This document shows, piece after piece, positions 1-8,150 of a stretch of DNA of 64,000 nucleotides (its first letter is position 1; each line of letters starts with the position of its first letter). A program made the translations under genes and the position numbers. The notes beneath the pieces were generated by a model, which worked only from the letters and a program-made list of their open reading frames with translations, was not told the origin of the DNA and ran no database searches. The DNA lies in contig CANFHM010000008.1 in the NCBI GenBank assembly GCA_947446975.1, forward strand, positions 1 through 64,000, read 5' to 3'. The stretch comes from Microthrixaceae bacterium (GTDB lineage Bacteria > Actinomycetota > Acidimicrobiia > Acidimicrobiales > Acidimicrobilacustridaceae).

Positions 1-420
1 CTCCATGCCCGTGAGGTCGCACACCATCGTCTGGAAGGTGAGGAGCACCTCGAGCCGCCCCTGGGAGATCTCGGGCTGGTACGGGGTGTAGGCGGTGTAC
101 CACGCCGGGTTCTCGAGCACGTTGCGGCGCAGGACCGGGGGCGTGATCGCCCCGTAGTACCCCTTCCCGATCATCGAGGTGCGCACGGTGTTGCGGTCGG
201 CGAGTTCCGACAGTGCGGTGAGCACCGCCCGCTCGTCGCGGGGTTCGGGCAGGGCGAGTCGGGCTCGTTCCCTGATGCTGGGCGGCACGACGGTGTCCAC
301 GAGCTCGTCGACCGACTGGAAGCCGACAGCGGCGAGCATCGTGTCGATCTCACTCGTGGCCGGACCGATATGGCGGCCGATGAAGGAGTCGGGGGCAGGG
401 GAGTAGGGGTCGGGGGTCAT
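1..420 (-). CDS. gcvP: Glycine dehydrogenase (decarboxylating), N-terminal part
   Basis: P protein of the glycine cleavage system, a PLP enzyme that decarboxylates glycine and passes the aminomethyl group to lipoylated GcvH. The reverse frame from ATG at 420 runs off the left edge, so about 140 of the usual ~950 residues are visible. They include the family N-terminus (FIGRHIGP), the segment MIGKGYYG and the stretch [20 protein letters not shown], all typical of GcvP. GGAGG lies just upstream of the ATG. A tandem glycine riboswitch occupies the leader, so expression should rise with glycine. The PLP lysine lies outside the window. Confidence 0.95.
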   Translation of the reverse strand, partial: MTPDPYSPAPDSFIGRHIGPATSEIDTMLAAVGFQSVDELVDTVVPPSIRERARLALPEPRDERAVLTALSELADRNTVRTSMIGKGYYGAITPPVLRRNVLENPAWYTAYTPYQPEISQGRLEVLLTFQTMVCDLTGME

Positions 421-474
421 CGAGGTCCTCCGTGGATCCGGCTCTCGCCGGTGCGCATTGCGCGTCGGATACGG

Positions 475-702
475 ACCCCGATCTGTCGTTGGACCTGAGA
501 GTTTCATCCACGCCCGGTGGGGGCATCCCCGGGAACCCGTCCCGATGCGGCCACCGCAGAGCATCGATTTTCCCCGTCGGTGAGATCCGCCACAGGTGGG
601 GGATCTGCTCTCCAGAGTCGCCTACATCTGCGGTACTGGTGCCTGAGAGTTTCCCGGGGGGTTGCTCCTTCGGCGCCGACGCGGGCCGGACTCTCCCGCA
701 GA
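475..702 (-). promoter_or_regulatory. Tandem glycine riboswitch upstream of gcvP
   Basis: Read on the minus strand, this gap holds two glycine-riboswitch aptamers in series. The first has GGGAGAGTCC (about 699-690), the core GCCGAAGGAGCAA (about 675-663), AAACTCTCAGGCA (about 651-639) and the closing ACTCTGGAGAG (618-608). That closing segment overlaps the opening GGAGAG of the second aptamer, which ends with AAACTCTCAGGTCC (about 504-491). Loss of the canonical GCCGAAGGAGCAA core in aptamer 2 (CACCGACGGGGAAAA instead) is the main deviation. It lies between the aldolase stop (732) and the gcvP start (420), so it controls gcvP. The class normally activates glycine catabolism when glycine is bound. 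Confidence 0.92.
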
Positions 703-731
703 TGATGCTTGGCTTCAGTTGTGGGGCGAAC

Positions 732-1538
732 CTAGTCCAGAAGGTCCGGTTCGTCGCGCAGGATCACACTGTGCAGCGGCTGGAACGAGAACCAGCCGGC
801 GAAGTGGCTCCCGACCTGGGAGTGGGTGAGCCGGGCCGCCTCGGGATCGATGAGGATCGGATCGCCCGCGGCCATGGCCAGCAGCTGGGCCTGACAGGTG
901 CGCTCCATGGTGATGAACCACCATGCGGCTTCGTCGACGCTGTGACCCACGGTGAGCAGTCCGTGGTTGCGGAGGATGGCGGCCTTCCGGTCGCCGAGAC
1001 CCTCGGCGATCCGACGACCCTCGGAGGTGTCGAGCACCACCCCGGTGAAGTCATCGAACAGGACGTGGTCGTCGTAGAACGCGCAGGCGTCCTGGGTGAT
1101 CGGATCGAGGAGTCGTCCGAGTGAGGAGAAGGCCTTCCCGTTGACCGAATGGGTATGGGCGGCGGCGACCACGTCGGGGCGGGCGGCATGCACCTGCGAG
1201 TGGATGGCGAAGGCTGCCTGGTTGATGGCGTAGTCGCCGACGACGATGGTGCCGTCATGGTCGACGCACACGAGATCGGAGGTGCGGATGAGGCGGAAGT
1301 CGACGCCGAACGGGTTCAGCCAGAACCGATCGGGGAACTCCGGATCGCGCACCGTGATGTGCCCGGCGACCCCCTCGCCGAATCCGAACCGGCCGAACAG
1401 ACGGAACGCCGCAGCGAGGCGCTGCTTACGATGCAGGCGCTCGGCCTCGACATCGGCGAACTCGGGGAAGTCGTAGGGGATGGGCTTGCTCCGCCCTGCC
1501 ACGAGTGCTGAGTCCGGTTCCTGCATGAGTTCGGGCAT
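732..1538 (-). CDS. Class II aldolase/adducin family protein
   Basis: Predicted 268-residue class II aldolase/adducin-fold protein. The family includes fuculose- and ribulose-phosphate aldolases and epimerases, which use a metal bound by histidines to stabilise an enediolate. Candidate ligands are the pair in AAHTHS (H128, H130) and the later NHG histidine (H192). LNPFG and VAGHITVRD fit the family core. A Shine-Dalgarno-like AAGGA precedes the ATG. The gene ends just upstream of the glycine riboswitch. The substrate cannot be told from sequence; the closest annotated relatives are usually called only class II aldolase/adducin domain proteins. Confidence 0.85.
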   Translation of the reverse strand: MPELMQEPDSALVAGRSKPIPYDFPEFADVEAERLHRKQRLAAAFRLFGRFGFGEGVAGHITVRDPEFPDRFWLNPFGVDFRLIRTSDLVCVDHDGTIVVGDYAINQAAFAIHSQVHAARPDVVAAAHTHSVNGKAFSSLGRLLDPITQDACAFYDDHVLFDDFTGVVLDTSEGRRIAEGLGDRKAAILRNHGLLTVGHSVDEAAWWFITMERTCQAQLLAMAAGDPILIDPEAARLTHSQVGSHFAGWFSFQPLHSVILRDEPDLLD

Positions 1539-1624
1539 GGTGTCCGCATCCTTCCGATCGGGGCGTGTGCGAGGAGTCTACGAGGCGGTGCTTGTGCTTC
1601 GGGGCGACGCATGATTCACTGCTC

Positions 1625-1762
1625 ATTGCAATCAGAGGCGTCAGGTGAGGGGAAGTCCGGTGCGAATCCGGCGCTGTCCCGCAACCGTGTGTCAGAGGCT
1701 GTGGACGGGGAGACCCGGCCGGGGCTGCTGGCGAGTCGGATCACCGAACCTGTCGCTCAGAC
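1625..1762 (+). promoter_or_regulatory. Cobalamin (adenosylcobalamin-type) riboswitch
   Basis: The segment carries the conserved B12 riboswitch core: GGGGAAGTCCGGTGCGAATC around 1649-1668, then CGGCGCTGTCCCGCAACCGT, and later GGGGAGACCCGGCC around 1707-1720. The outer helix P1 can be drawn from GCGTCAGG (1638-1645) with CCTGTCGC (1749-1756), 7 of 8 pairs. Downstream, GGAACGTG (1780-1787) can pair with CACGTTCC (1820-1827), a possible expression-platform hairpin ahead of the start codon at 1878. The class normally represses downstream genes when B12 is plentiful. No transporter or B12 biosynthesis gene follows in this window. Confidence 0.9.
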
Positions 1763-1877
1763 TCAACCACCATCACCGTGGAACGTGATGCCGAGTCCGA
1801 GAAGATGTCGCCCCGGGACCACGTTCCGGCGTTGCAGCGTTCGGTCGGTGTCACCGATGCGGGGAAGCCGAGGATCC

Positions 1878-3056
1878 ATGTCCGCAGTGTCCAGCGCCAT
1901 CCGAACCGATGCCACACGCCAGCGACACCGCTGGCGTTCCCGAGCCGTCATCGCCGGTGTCGTCGCCATGCTCATCTCGTTGATCCCGAGCACCGGGGTC
2001 ACGTCTGCGACCGCCGCCACCTCCACCGCCTCGTGGCTCGCGTCGCAGGTCGGTGTCGATGGCTCGGTGATCGATCCCTATGGCACCGAACCCTCGGTGG
2101 ACTGGACGGTGAACGTGGCGCTGTCACTTCTGGCCACCGCTGATCAGCCCGAGGCGCTCGACCGGGCGGTCGGCTATGTCGAGGCCAACGCCGACACGTA
2201 CGTCACCGACGGCACCTCCGATCAGGCGGGTCATCTCAGCTGGCTGATCCTGCTGGCGACGTTCACCGGGCACGACCCGCGCTCCTTCGGCGCCGGTTCG
2301 CTCGATCTCGTGAGCCTGCTGCAGGACCGGCTCGGCGTCGCCGAGGACGGCCTCTTCGGTGTCGTGGATGACTACACGCCCGTCACCAACCAGTCGCTGG
2401 CGATCATCGCACTCACCGCTGCTGGAGTCCCTGTGCCCGCCATGGCAGTGACCTGGTTGCGTGCCCAGCAGTGTGATGCACCCGCGGAGCAGGCCGGCGG
2501 CTGGCAGGGTCATCGCTCGGAACTCTCTCCCGGGGTGCTCGAGCCCTGTGAGCCGGTGAGCTCTGCTGCCTACACACGGGCGGACGCCGCCAGCACCTCG
2601 TTCGCGCTGCAGGCCCTCGCCGCCATCGGCAGTGTCGACGACCCCGCGATCCTGTCGGGCCTCGCATGGTTGCACCGTCTGCAGTCGGCGGCGACGCCAG
2701 CACCGGGCGGATTCGGCCAGTACATCGGTGACCCGTCCGACCCCAACTCGACGGCACTGGTGATCCAGGCCCTGCGGGCGACCGACTCTCTCGACAGCGG
2801 TTGGATCCTCGGCGGGGGAGATCCTGCCTCCTCGCTCGCCTCGTGGGTGATCGATTCCGGGCTCGATGCCGGGGCGATGGCCTCGCCGTACAGCTCGGGC
2901 GCCGCTGATCTCTTCGCCACCTATCAGGGCATCTGGGGGATCGAGCAGCGAGCGCTGCCGACGCACCTGTTCGTGCCCGCCACCGGGCCGACCATCGAGG
3001 ATCCGTCCGTGGTGGGGGACCCCGGCGCGGTGCAGACACCGAGCTTCACCGGCTGA
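1878..3056 (+). CDS. Secreted prenyltransferase/squalene-cyclase-fold-like protein under B12 riboswitch control
   Basis: A 392-residue exported protein. The frame is open from 1611, but the ATG at 1878 follows GAGGATCC and gives a normal signal sequence: a basic stretch (RQRHRWRSR) followed by a hydrophobic segment ending around TSATAA. The mature part has repeated helical modules of the kind seen in terpenoid-cyclase/prenyltransferase alpha-barrels (WTVNVALSLLAT, QSLAIIALTAAG, STSFALQALAAIG, NSTALVIQALRATD). The same fold forms the B12-binding barrel of eukaryotic intrinsic factor and transcobalamin. No sortase motif or C-terminal anchor is seen. A role in capturing corrinoids outside the cell is inference from fold plus riboswitch. 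Confidence 0.75.
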   Translation: MSAVSSAIRTDATRQRHRWRSRAVIAGVVAMLISLIPSTGVTSATAATSTASWLASQVGVDGSVIDPYGTEPSVDWTVNVALSLLATADQPEALDRAVGYVEANADTYVTDGTSDQAGHLSWLILLATFTGHDPRSFGAGSLDLVSLLQDRLGVAEDGLFGVVDDYTPVTNQSLAIIALTAAGVPVPAMAVTWLRAQQCDAPAEQAGGWQGHRSELSPGVLEPCEPVSSAAYTRADAASTSFALQALAAIGSVDDPAILSGLAWLHRLQSAATPAPGGFGQYIGDPSDPNSTALVIQALRATDSLDSGWILGGGDPASSLASWVIDSGLDAGAMASPYSSGAADLFATYQGIWGIEQRALPTHLFVPATGPTIEDPSVVGDPGAVQTPSFTG

Positions 3057-3168
3057 GGCCAAGGCGGTCGGTGCCGGCACGCGCACCGGGCGTGTGTCGG
3101 CCCCTCCGGGTCGGGGCGGACCGGGCGCCATCGACGGGCCGAGTCGCTCATCGCCCTAGTATCGTCAC

Positions 3169-3597
3169 GTGACGAAACCACAGGGGAGTGACGGTGGCGG
3201 CGGTGGAGAGCCACCGGAGCGGTCAGGACCAACGGAGCATCGAACGGTCGATGATCCACGTGCCCGGCGGTGCGCCTGGTGTGGTCGTGCGCTGGCGGCC
3301 GAGGGCGGTGTCGGTCGGCCACGGAGGTTCTGTCGATCCGGTTGCCGACAGCAGGCCTACATGGCCCGCAAGCTGGCGGCGGCCCACGGGCTCGGCGATG
3401 ACGACCTGATCATCTCGCGCGAGCAGCTCGAGGAGTTCCAGAGTCGGCTGTACTGCCTGCAGGCCGCGCTCGAGGACGTCGCCAGGGATCTCGAGCGTTC
3501 ATCGGAACCGGAGGATGTCGCCGAGGCGTTCGACTGGTTGCGCACCAATGCAGAACCGGTGGCCGAGTGCTGGATCGAACCCCGAACCGTGTCCTGA
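3169..3597 (+). CDS. Hypothetical protein with small treble-clef-like Cys motif
   Basis: A 142-residue protein with CAWCGRAL followed by FCRSGCRQQAYMARK, a CxxC...CxxxC arrangement common in small actinobacterial proteins with an FCS- or MYND-like zinc knuckle. The C-terminal half is acidic and helical (EQLEEFQSRLYCLQAALED), suggesting a short coiled coil. It starts with GTG at 3169, and TAGTAT lies six bases before it, so the transcript is probably leaderless. Function unknown. Confidence 0.7.
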   Translation: MTKPQGSDGGGGGEPPERSGPTEHRTVDDPRARRCAWCGRALAAEGGVGRPRRFCRSGCRQQAYMARKLAAAHGLGDDDLIISREQLEEFQSRLYCLQAALEDVARDLERSSEPEDVAEAFDWLRTNAEPVAECWIEPRTVS

Positions 3598-3633
3598 GCT
3601 CCTGGTCGATGCCCGCCCCGGTGTGGGTTCATC

Positions 3634-3661
3634 ACTTTACATAACGAGGATTATCGGCACC
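3634..3661 (-). other. dif: dif-like chromosome dimer resolution site (XerCD target)
   Basis: Read on the minus strand, this 28-bp intergenic site has a XerC-type arm GGTGCCGATAA, a 6-bp centre TCCTCG, and a XerD-type arm TTATGTAAAGT. The E. coli dif arms, GGTGCGCATAA and TTATGTTAAAT, each match at 9 of 11 positions, and the 11-6-11 spacing is exact. The site is AT-rich against a very GC-rich background and lies between a hypothetical gene and a phosphatase gene. The one-sided gene orientation to its right supports placing the replication terminus here. No integrase or phage gene adjoins it, so a prophage attachment site is less likely. Confidence 0.82.
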
Positions 3662-3713
3662 CGAGGTGCGGACGGATCGGACGGATCCCGAACCGACCAT
3701 CCGGCCCGGCCGG

Positions 3714-4415
3714 TCAGGTCGGCGCCTCTGCCCCGCCGGTGAACGCCGGATCGAGATGGTTCGTGTCGTTGAACCGGCGGACGATCCATCGGTCACCGTG
3801 GATGATCAACTGACTGATCGACGCGTTGTCGGCCGAGGCGAACGCCAGGGACCGGGCGCCGGTCGCCTCGGCGAGGATGGCGCCGATCGCTCCCCCATGG
3901 CTCACGACCACGACGCGCTGGCCACCATGGGCCCCGTGGATCCGTTCGATCGCCCGTCGAACGCGTGTGCGGAGCTGCTCGGAGCTCTCTGCGCCGGGCA
4001 CCGCGCCCCAGTCCTGGGTGGCGTTCATCTCGGCGAATGCCGGATGCCGCTCCGCTGCCATCCGGCGATAGAGGCCTCCCTCCCACTCCCCGAGGTGCAC
4101 CTCTCGCAGATCCGGTTCGACGATCGGAGTGATGCCGATCGAGGTGGCCAGTGGATCGATCGTCTGGCTGGTGCGCTGCAACGTGGTGACGTAGATGGCA
4201 TCGATGGGGACCGGACCGAGTCGACGGGCGACAAGCCGGGCCTGTGCGTGACCGTGGTCCGACAGCGGCGGATCCCCCTGTCCGTCGACGAGCGCGAAGG
4301 GCTGTCCATCCAGATACGACGCGGACTGGCCGTGGCGCACGAGCAGGATCTCGGTGGCATCGGGCGGCGGCTCATAGGGGCGCTGACCGAAGTCGGCTGC
4401 GGTGGGTCTGCTCAT
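3714..4415 (-). CDS. Histidine phosphatase (phosphoglycerate mutase-like) family protein
   Basis: A 233-residue branch-1 histidine phosphatase. The catalytic RHG (R27-H28-G29 in LLVRHGQS) and the second catalytic histidine in VVVSHGGAIGAIL are present. So is the helix REVHLGEWEGG, containing the acid/base glutamate region of cofactor-dependent mutases and broad-specificity phosphatases. The family removes phosphate from small molecules or proteins through a phosphohistidine intermediate; the substrate is not predictable. GAGGA precedes the ATG. Its 3' end is about 50 bp from the dif-like site. Confidence 0.9.
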   Translation of the reverse strand: MSRPTAADFGQRPYEPPPDATEILLVRHGQSASYLDGQPFALVDGQGDPPLSDHGHAQARLVARRLGPVPIDAIYVTTLQRTSQTIDPLATSIGITPIVEPDLREVHLGEWEGGLYRRMAAERHPAFAEMNATQDWGAVPGAESSEQLRTRVRRAIERIHGAHGGQRVVVVSHGGAIGAILAEATGARSLAFASADNASISQLIIHGDRWIVRRFNDTNHLDPAFTGGAEAPT

Positions 4416-4569
4416 GTTCCTCGTCGGCCTCCGTGATCGAGACTGCGACGGTGGGATCCGGGCATCGGGTGCTGGATCCGGCGCCGCATGTCGGGCGAAC
4501 GTACCAGTCGCAGTCCGTGCAGAGGGTGCGTTCGCCCCGACCCCGTGCGGCGATTAGCGTTGCACGCCT

Positions 4570-6261
4570 ATGTCTCGTCGCATCGAAATCGAACTCACCA
4601 GCTCACGCCCCGATGGATCCTGGACCTGGCGTGCAGCCGGCGCCAAGCTCCCGAAGGGCGACCTCGACGGCTCGCTCCTCTTCGACGGGGCGAAGGCCGG
4701 CGACGTCGTGCGTGCCGACGCCGATTTCATGCTCGACGGCATCGTCATCCTGTCCGTGCTCCCTCCGAAGGGCGCCCGGAAGGAACCCGAACGTATCGAG
4801 GTGGTCGGCACACCCCGCAAGGACGACGACCAGCTCGTCACCACCACGCTCGCCCCCAAGCAGAAGCGTGAGGGTCGCGGCGATCGCGGCCCCCGACGCG
4901 ACGGCGATGGCGATCGTCCCCGACGCGACGGTGCCGGTCGCGATGGTGGAGCACGTCCGCCCCGTGAGCGTCGACCGCGTCCCGAGGGCGAAACCGCGGG
5001 CGCCGAGCGTCGCGAGCGCAAGCCCCGACCGCCGCGCGCCGAGCGTCCGGCGCCCGAGCCGAAGCCGAAGCCGAAGCGTCTCCGTGCCGAGCGGACCCAT
5101 CGCGATGCGGTGCTCGCCGGTCTGCCCGAGGAGCAGAAGCCGATCGCCGAGCAACTGCTGCGTGGGGGCATCCCCGCCGTGCGCACGGCGGTCGACAAGC
5201 AGAACGAGGCCAACCGGGCGGAGGGTCGCCCCGAGATCAGCCCCGCTCCCCTGCTCTCCCTCGCCGAGCAGCTCATGCCGGCCCTTCGGGTTGCCGAGTG
5301 GCGCGACAAGGCCGAGGCCGCACTCGCCGGTGCCGCTGAGATCGATCTCCGTGATCTCCGTTCCGTCGTGGTCGCTGCCGACGACGCTGCTCGTGATGAG
5401 GAGACCCGCGAACTCGCGGCGGCACTGCGCACGGCGCTCTCCGACCGTGTGGAGGCGGAACACACCGCCTGGATCGAGGAGGTCCGCGAGACCCTCGCCG
5501 CCGGTCGCACCGTCCGTGCACTGCGGGTGAGCTCGCGTCCGCCGAAGGCCGGCTCCCCGTTCCCGGCCGAACTCGGCGCGGCGCTGGCTGCAGCAGCATC
5601 GGCGTCGCTCACCGCCGAGACCGCCCCCGATCGCTACGCTACGGTGCTCGATGCCCTGGCGTACTCACCGGTCCGCTCGCAGGTCACGCCGCTGGGGATC
5701 CCCGCCGAACCGGGCGAGGCCCTCGTCGCCGCAGTCACCAAGCTCTCGTCCCGCATCCCCACCATCGCCGCCCTGTTCGGCATCGAGGCCACTGCACCGT
5801 CGAAGGGTGGCCGTGGTCGGACCCGAGCCGGTGCCGGTGCCGGCGCCCCGAAGCCGCTCCCGCCGAAGCCTCCGGTCGCCCCGTCCCCACAGCAGAGCGC
5901 CACGGACTCCCCCGCCCCAGCAGCTGCTGACGAGCCTGTCGTCGATGCTGTGGTCGTCGAGGAGGTCGATGTCGAGATCATCGAGACCATCGACATCGTC
6001 ACCGATGGTGAGACCACCGTCGTCGTGGATGTCACCGATGTCGAGATCATCGAGACCACTGAGGTCATCACTGCGGACGCCGATGTGATCGTCGTCGACG
6101 TCACCGAGATCGAGGTCACCGAGACCACGATCATCGAGGCCGACGGCACCGAGACCACCATCACCGAGACGGCCGTCGTGGAATCCGAGACGGTCGCCGT
6201 CATCGAGTCCGCCGATCCGGATGATGCGTCGGAGACGACGGAGCAGGAACCCGCGTCCTGA
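4570..6261 (+). CDS. Large hypothetical protein with charged linker and repetitive acidic tail
   Basis: A 563-residue protein of unknown function with three parts. Residues 1-95 are a compact conserved-looking domain (ELTSSRPDGSWTWRAAGA). Residues ~95-175 are an Arg/Asp/Pro-rich disordered stretch. Residues ~175-410 are helical and Ala/Glu-rich. The last ~110 residues are built from short repeats of the EIIETTxxIT type; a 23-bp DNA direct repeat (5967-5989 and 6036-6058, offset 69 bp) shows recent duplication in frame. TAGCGT lies nine bases before the ATG. One of few plus-strand genes in this half. The basic linker could bind nucleic acid, but that is speculation. Confidence 0.75.
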   Translation: MSRRIEIELTSSRPDGSWTWRAAGAKLPKGDLDGSLLFDGAKAGDVVRADADFMLDGIVILSVLPPKGARKEPERIEVVGTPRKDDDQLVTTTLAPKQKREGRGDRGPRRDGDGDRPRRDGAGRDGGARPPRERRPRPEGETAGAERRERKPRPPRAERPAPEPKPKPKRLRAERTHRDAVLAGLPEEQKPIAEQLLRGGIPAVRTAVDKQNEANRAEGRPEISPAPLLSLAEQLMPALRVAEWRDKAEAALAGAAEIDLRDLRSVVVAADDAARDEETRELAAALRTALSDRVEAEHTAWIEEVRETLAAGRTVRALRVSSRPPKAGSPFPAELGAALAAAASASLTAETAPDRYATVLDALAYSPVRSQVTPLGIPAEPGEALVAAVTKLSSRIPTIAALFGIEATAPSKGGRGRTRAGAGAGAPKPLPPKPPVAPSPQQSATDSPAPAAADEPVVDAVVVEEVDVEIIETIDIVTDGETTVVVDVTDVEIIETTEVITADADVIVVDVTEIEVTETTIIEADGTETTITETAVVESETVAVIESADPDDASETTEQEPAS

Positions 6262-6269
6262 CAGCTGCC

Positions 6270-6818
6270 TCAGCGACCCAGGATCTCGAGGAGGTCCTGC
6301 GGTCGTTCGAGCACGATGTCGCCGGTGCGCGGCACGGCCCGGGGGTTCCATCCGGCCAGAGCGAAGGTCACGCCGGCCTCGCTCGCGCATGCCCGGTCAT
6401 GGTCGGTGTCGCCGAGGAACACTGCGTCTGAGGGCTGCAGCGAGAGCTCCTCGAGCATCGGTCCGAGGCGCTTGGGGCCGTCGAAGGCGTCTGCGAACAT
6501 GGAGCGACGCGGGGTCCAACCGAGCCGCTCGAGTTCCGCCCGACCGGACACGACATGCTTGTTCGAGCAGATCGCCCACCGGTCGAGGGACTCGATGAGT
6601 TCGACAACGCCCGGGAACGGCTGCGCCGCTGCGGTGTCGTAGGCGTCGATGTACGCATCGAGCGAGATGCCCAGACGCTCGCACTCCTCGGCGATCACAT
6701 GGCCGAAACTGATCGAGGATCGCGGGACACCGAGGGTGATGAACGCCTCGACGAGCGCCGCGTCGGAATCGATGAGGGTTCCGTCGAGATCACAGATTGC
6801 GAAGCGTCCGGTGGACAT
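6270..6818 (-). CDS. HAD-superfamily hydrolase
   Basis: A 182-residue haloacid-dehalogenase-type phosphatase. Motif I is ICDLDGTLID (D10 and D12), motif II/III residues are in AICSNKH and the following lysine region, and motif IV is FLGDTDHD. The cap region resembles phosphoglycolate phosphatase-like enzymes. The frame is open further upstream, but ATG at 6818 puts motif I at the N-terminus as usual and has TACCGT six bases before it (leaderless pattern). Substrate unknown. Confidence 0.85.
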   Translation of the reverse strand: MSTGRFAICDLDGTLIDSDAALVEAFITLGVPRSSISFGHVIAEECERLGISLDAYIDAYDTAAAQPFPGVVELIESLDRWAICSNKHVVSGRAELERLGWTPRRSMFADAFDGPKRLGPMLEELSLQPSDAVFLGDTDHDRACASEAGVTFALAGWNPRAVPRTGDIVLERPQDLLEILGR

Positions 6819-6905
6819 CGGCGCACGGTACCAGTCGCTGTCGCAGACGGACCGCACGCCGCAGTGGGAGTCAGCTGTCCGACCCGCGATGGCTAAGGTT
6901 TCGGA

Positions 6906-7667
6906 ATGGTTGAATACGAAGTCAAAGGCCATGTGGCCGTTCTCACACTGAACCGTCCCGAAGCACGCAACGCCATCAACGGCGAGGTGGCGCAGGCGAT
7001 GGAAGCCGCACTCGACCGGATGGAGGCCGACCCGGAGGTCTGGGTCGGCGTCCTCGCCGCCAACGGTCCGGTGTTCTGCGCCGGCGCCGATCTCAAGGCG
7101 ATCAACTCCGGCCGCGCCGGGGAGCTCGCCACGGCGAAGGGCGGCTTCGGTGGGTTCACCACCTATCAGCGCCGCAAGCCGGTCATCGCCGCGATCGACG
7201 GACTGGCCACCGCCGGTGGCTGCGAGATCGCCCTCGCCTGCGACATGATCGTCGCCTCGAGTCAGGCGGCGTTCGGACTCGCCGAGGTGAAGCGCAACCT
7301 CGTGGCTGCGGCCGGCGGTCTCTACCGTCTTCCGAAGCTCATCGGCAAGAACGTTGCACTCGAGGTGGCGCTCACCGGTGAGCCGCTCTCGGCGGAGCGG
7401 GCCCTCGGTCTCGGTCTCGTCAACAGCGTGGTGGAGCCCGGTCAGGCCCTCGCCGCTGCGATGGAACTCGCCGAGAAGATCGCCGCCAACGCCCCGCTCG
7501 CCGTGTGGGAGAGCCGTGCGCTCATCGTCGCCGCCGATTGGGAGGACGAGGCCACATTGCAGCGGATCACGGGAGAGGCCTTCGGACGGGTCCTCGCCTC
7601 GGAGGACACCGGTGAGGGCCTCACCGCGTTCATCGAGAAGCGTGCTCCCCAGTGGAAGGGTCGCTGA
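6906..7667 (+). CDS. Enoyl-CoA hydratase/isomerase (crotonase) family protein
   Basis: A 253-residue crotonase-fold enzyme acting on acyl-CoA thioesters, most likely in fatty-acid or branched-chain oxidation. It has the N-terminal LTLNRPEARNAIN, the oxyanion-hole segment CAGADLKAI, and TAGGCEIALACDM, which carries one of the usual glutamates. The second catalytic position lies in LAEVKRNLVAAAGG. The length is typical. It is divergent from the HAD gene, with TAAGGT six bases before its ATG. The exact reaction (hydratase or isomerase) is undetermined. Confidence 0.9.
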   Translation: MVEYEVKGHVAVLTLNRPEARNAINGEVAQAMEAALDRMEADPEVWVGVLAANGPVFCAGADLKAINSGRAGELATAKGGFGGFTTYQRRKPVIAAIDGLATAGGCEIALACDMIVASSQAAFGLAEVKRNLVAAAGGLYRLPKLIGKNVALEVALTGEPLSAERALGLGLVNSVVEPGQALAAAMELAEKIAANAPLAVWESRALIVAADWEDEATLQRITGEAFGRVLASEDTGEGLTAFIEKRAPQWKGR

Positions 7668-7679
7668 CCCACCGGTCGT

Positions 7680-8150
7680 TCAGAGGGAGAGGCTCACCGT
7701 CAGTGCCCTGGCGGTGAGCCCGAACCCCTCGAAGAAGTTCTTGGCATCGCGGGTGCCGGGCAGCACCGCAGCATCGATGGCGATCGCCCCCTGCTCGCGT
7801 GCCCAGGCGACGCAGGCGTCCATCATGGCCTCACCGACGCCCACATGACGGGCCTCGGGGAGGGTGAAGAGGTCGGTGACCCGCACGAGGCGCCGACCGT
7901 CCGTGGTGGGGCGGAGCTTGGCGACGGCGTACCCGACCGGTACCTCGTCGATCACCCCGCACAGCACGACGGCCTCCGCTGATGAGAGATCATCGCCGAA
8001 GGTGTCCTCGATCGGTTCGACCCTCGCATCGGTGACCGACCACACCGCTCCCCCGCGCTGGCCCCTGAGGTCCTCGATGCAGGCCCGGGCGAGCATGGAG
8101 AGGTCCTCGACATCGGCGGAGCTCGCCGGTCGGGCGCTGCAGTTCGTCAT
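7680..8150 (-). CDS. GNAT-family N-acetyltransferase
   Basis: A 156-residue GNAT acetyltransferase. The acetyl-CoA binding motif A is seen in VRVTDLFTLPEARHVGVGEAMMDACVAWAREQG interpreted in two parts: the beta strand VTDLFTLPEARHVGVG and the following helix. The C-terminal FFEGFGLT is the usual strand before the end of the fold. The start ATG overlaps the stop of the upstream gene (ATGA), so the two are translationally coupled. The acceptor is unknown. Confidence 0.85.
   Translation of the reverse strand: MTNCSARPASSADVEDLSMLARACIEDLRGQRGGAVWSVTDARVEPIEDTFGDDLSSAEAVVLCGVIDEVPVGYAVAKLRPTTDGRRLVRVTDLFTLPEARHVGVGEAMMDACVAWAREQGAIAIDAAVLPGTRDAKNFFEGFGLTARALTVSLSL

Noticed and set aside
2124-3131. 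335-codon minus-strand frame opposite the B12-regulated secreted protein
   Set aside because: The plus frame has a riboswitch, Shine-Dalgarno and signal peptide; the minus frame has none.
5960-6200. Repeats in the 4570 gene considered as a CRISPR or tandem-repeat element
   Set aside because: Repeats are in frame, imperfect at the codon level and inside a coding sequence, with no unique spacers of constant length.
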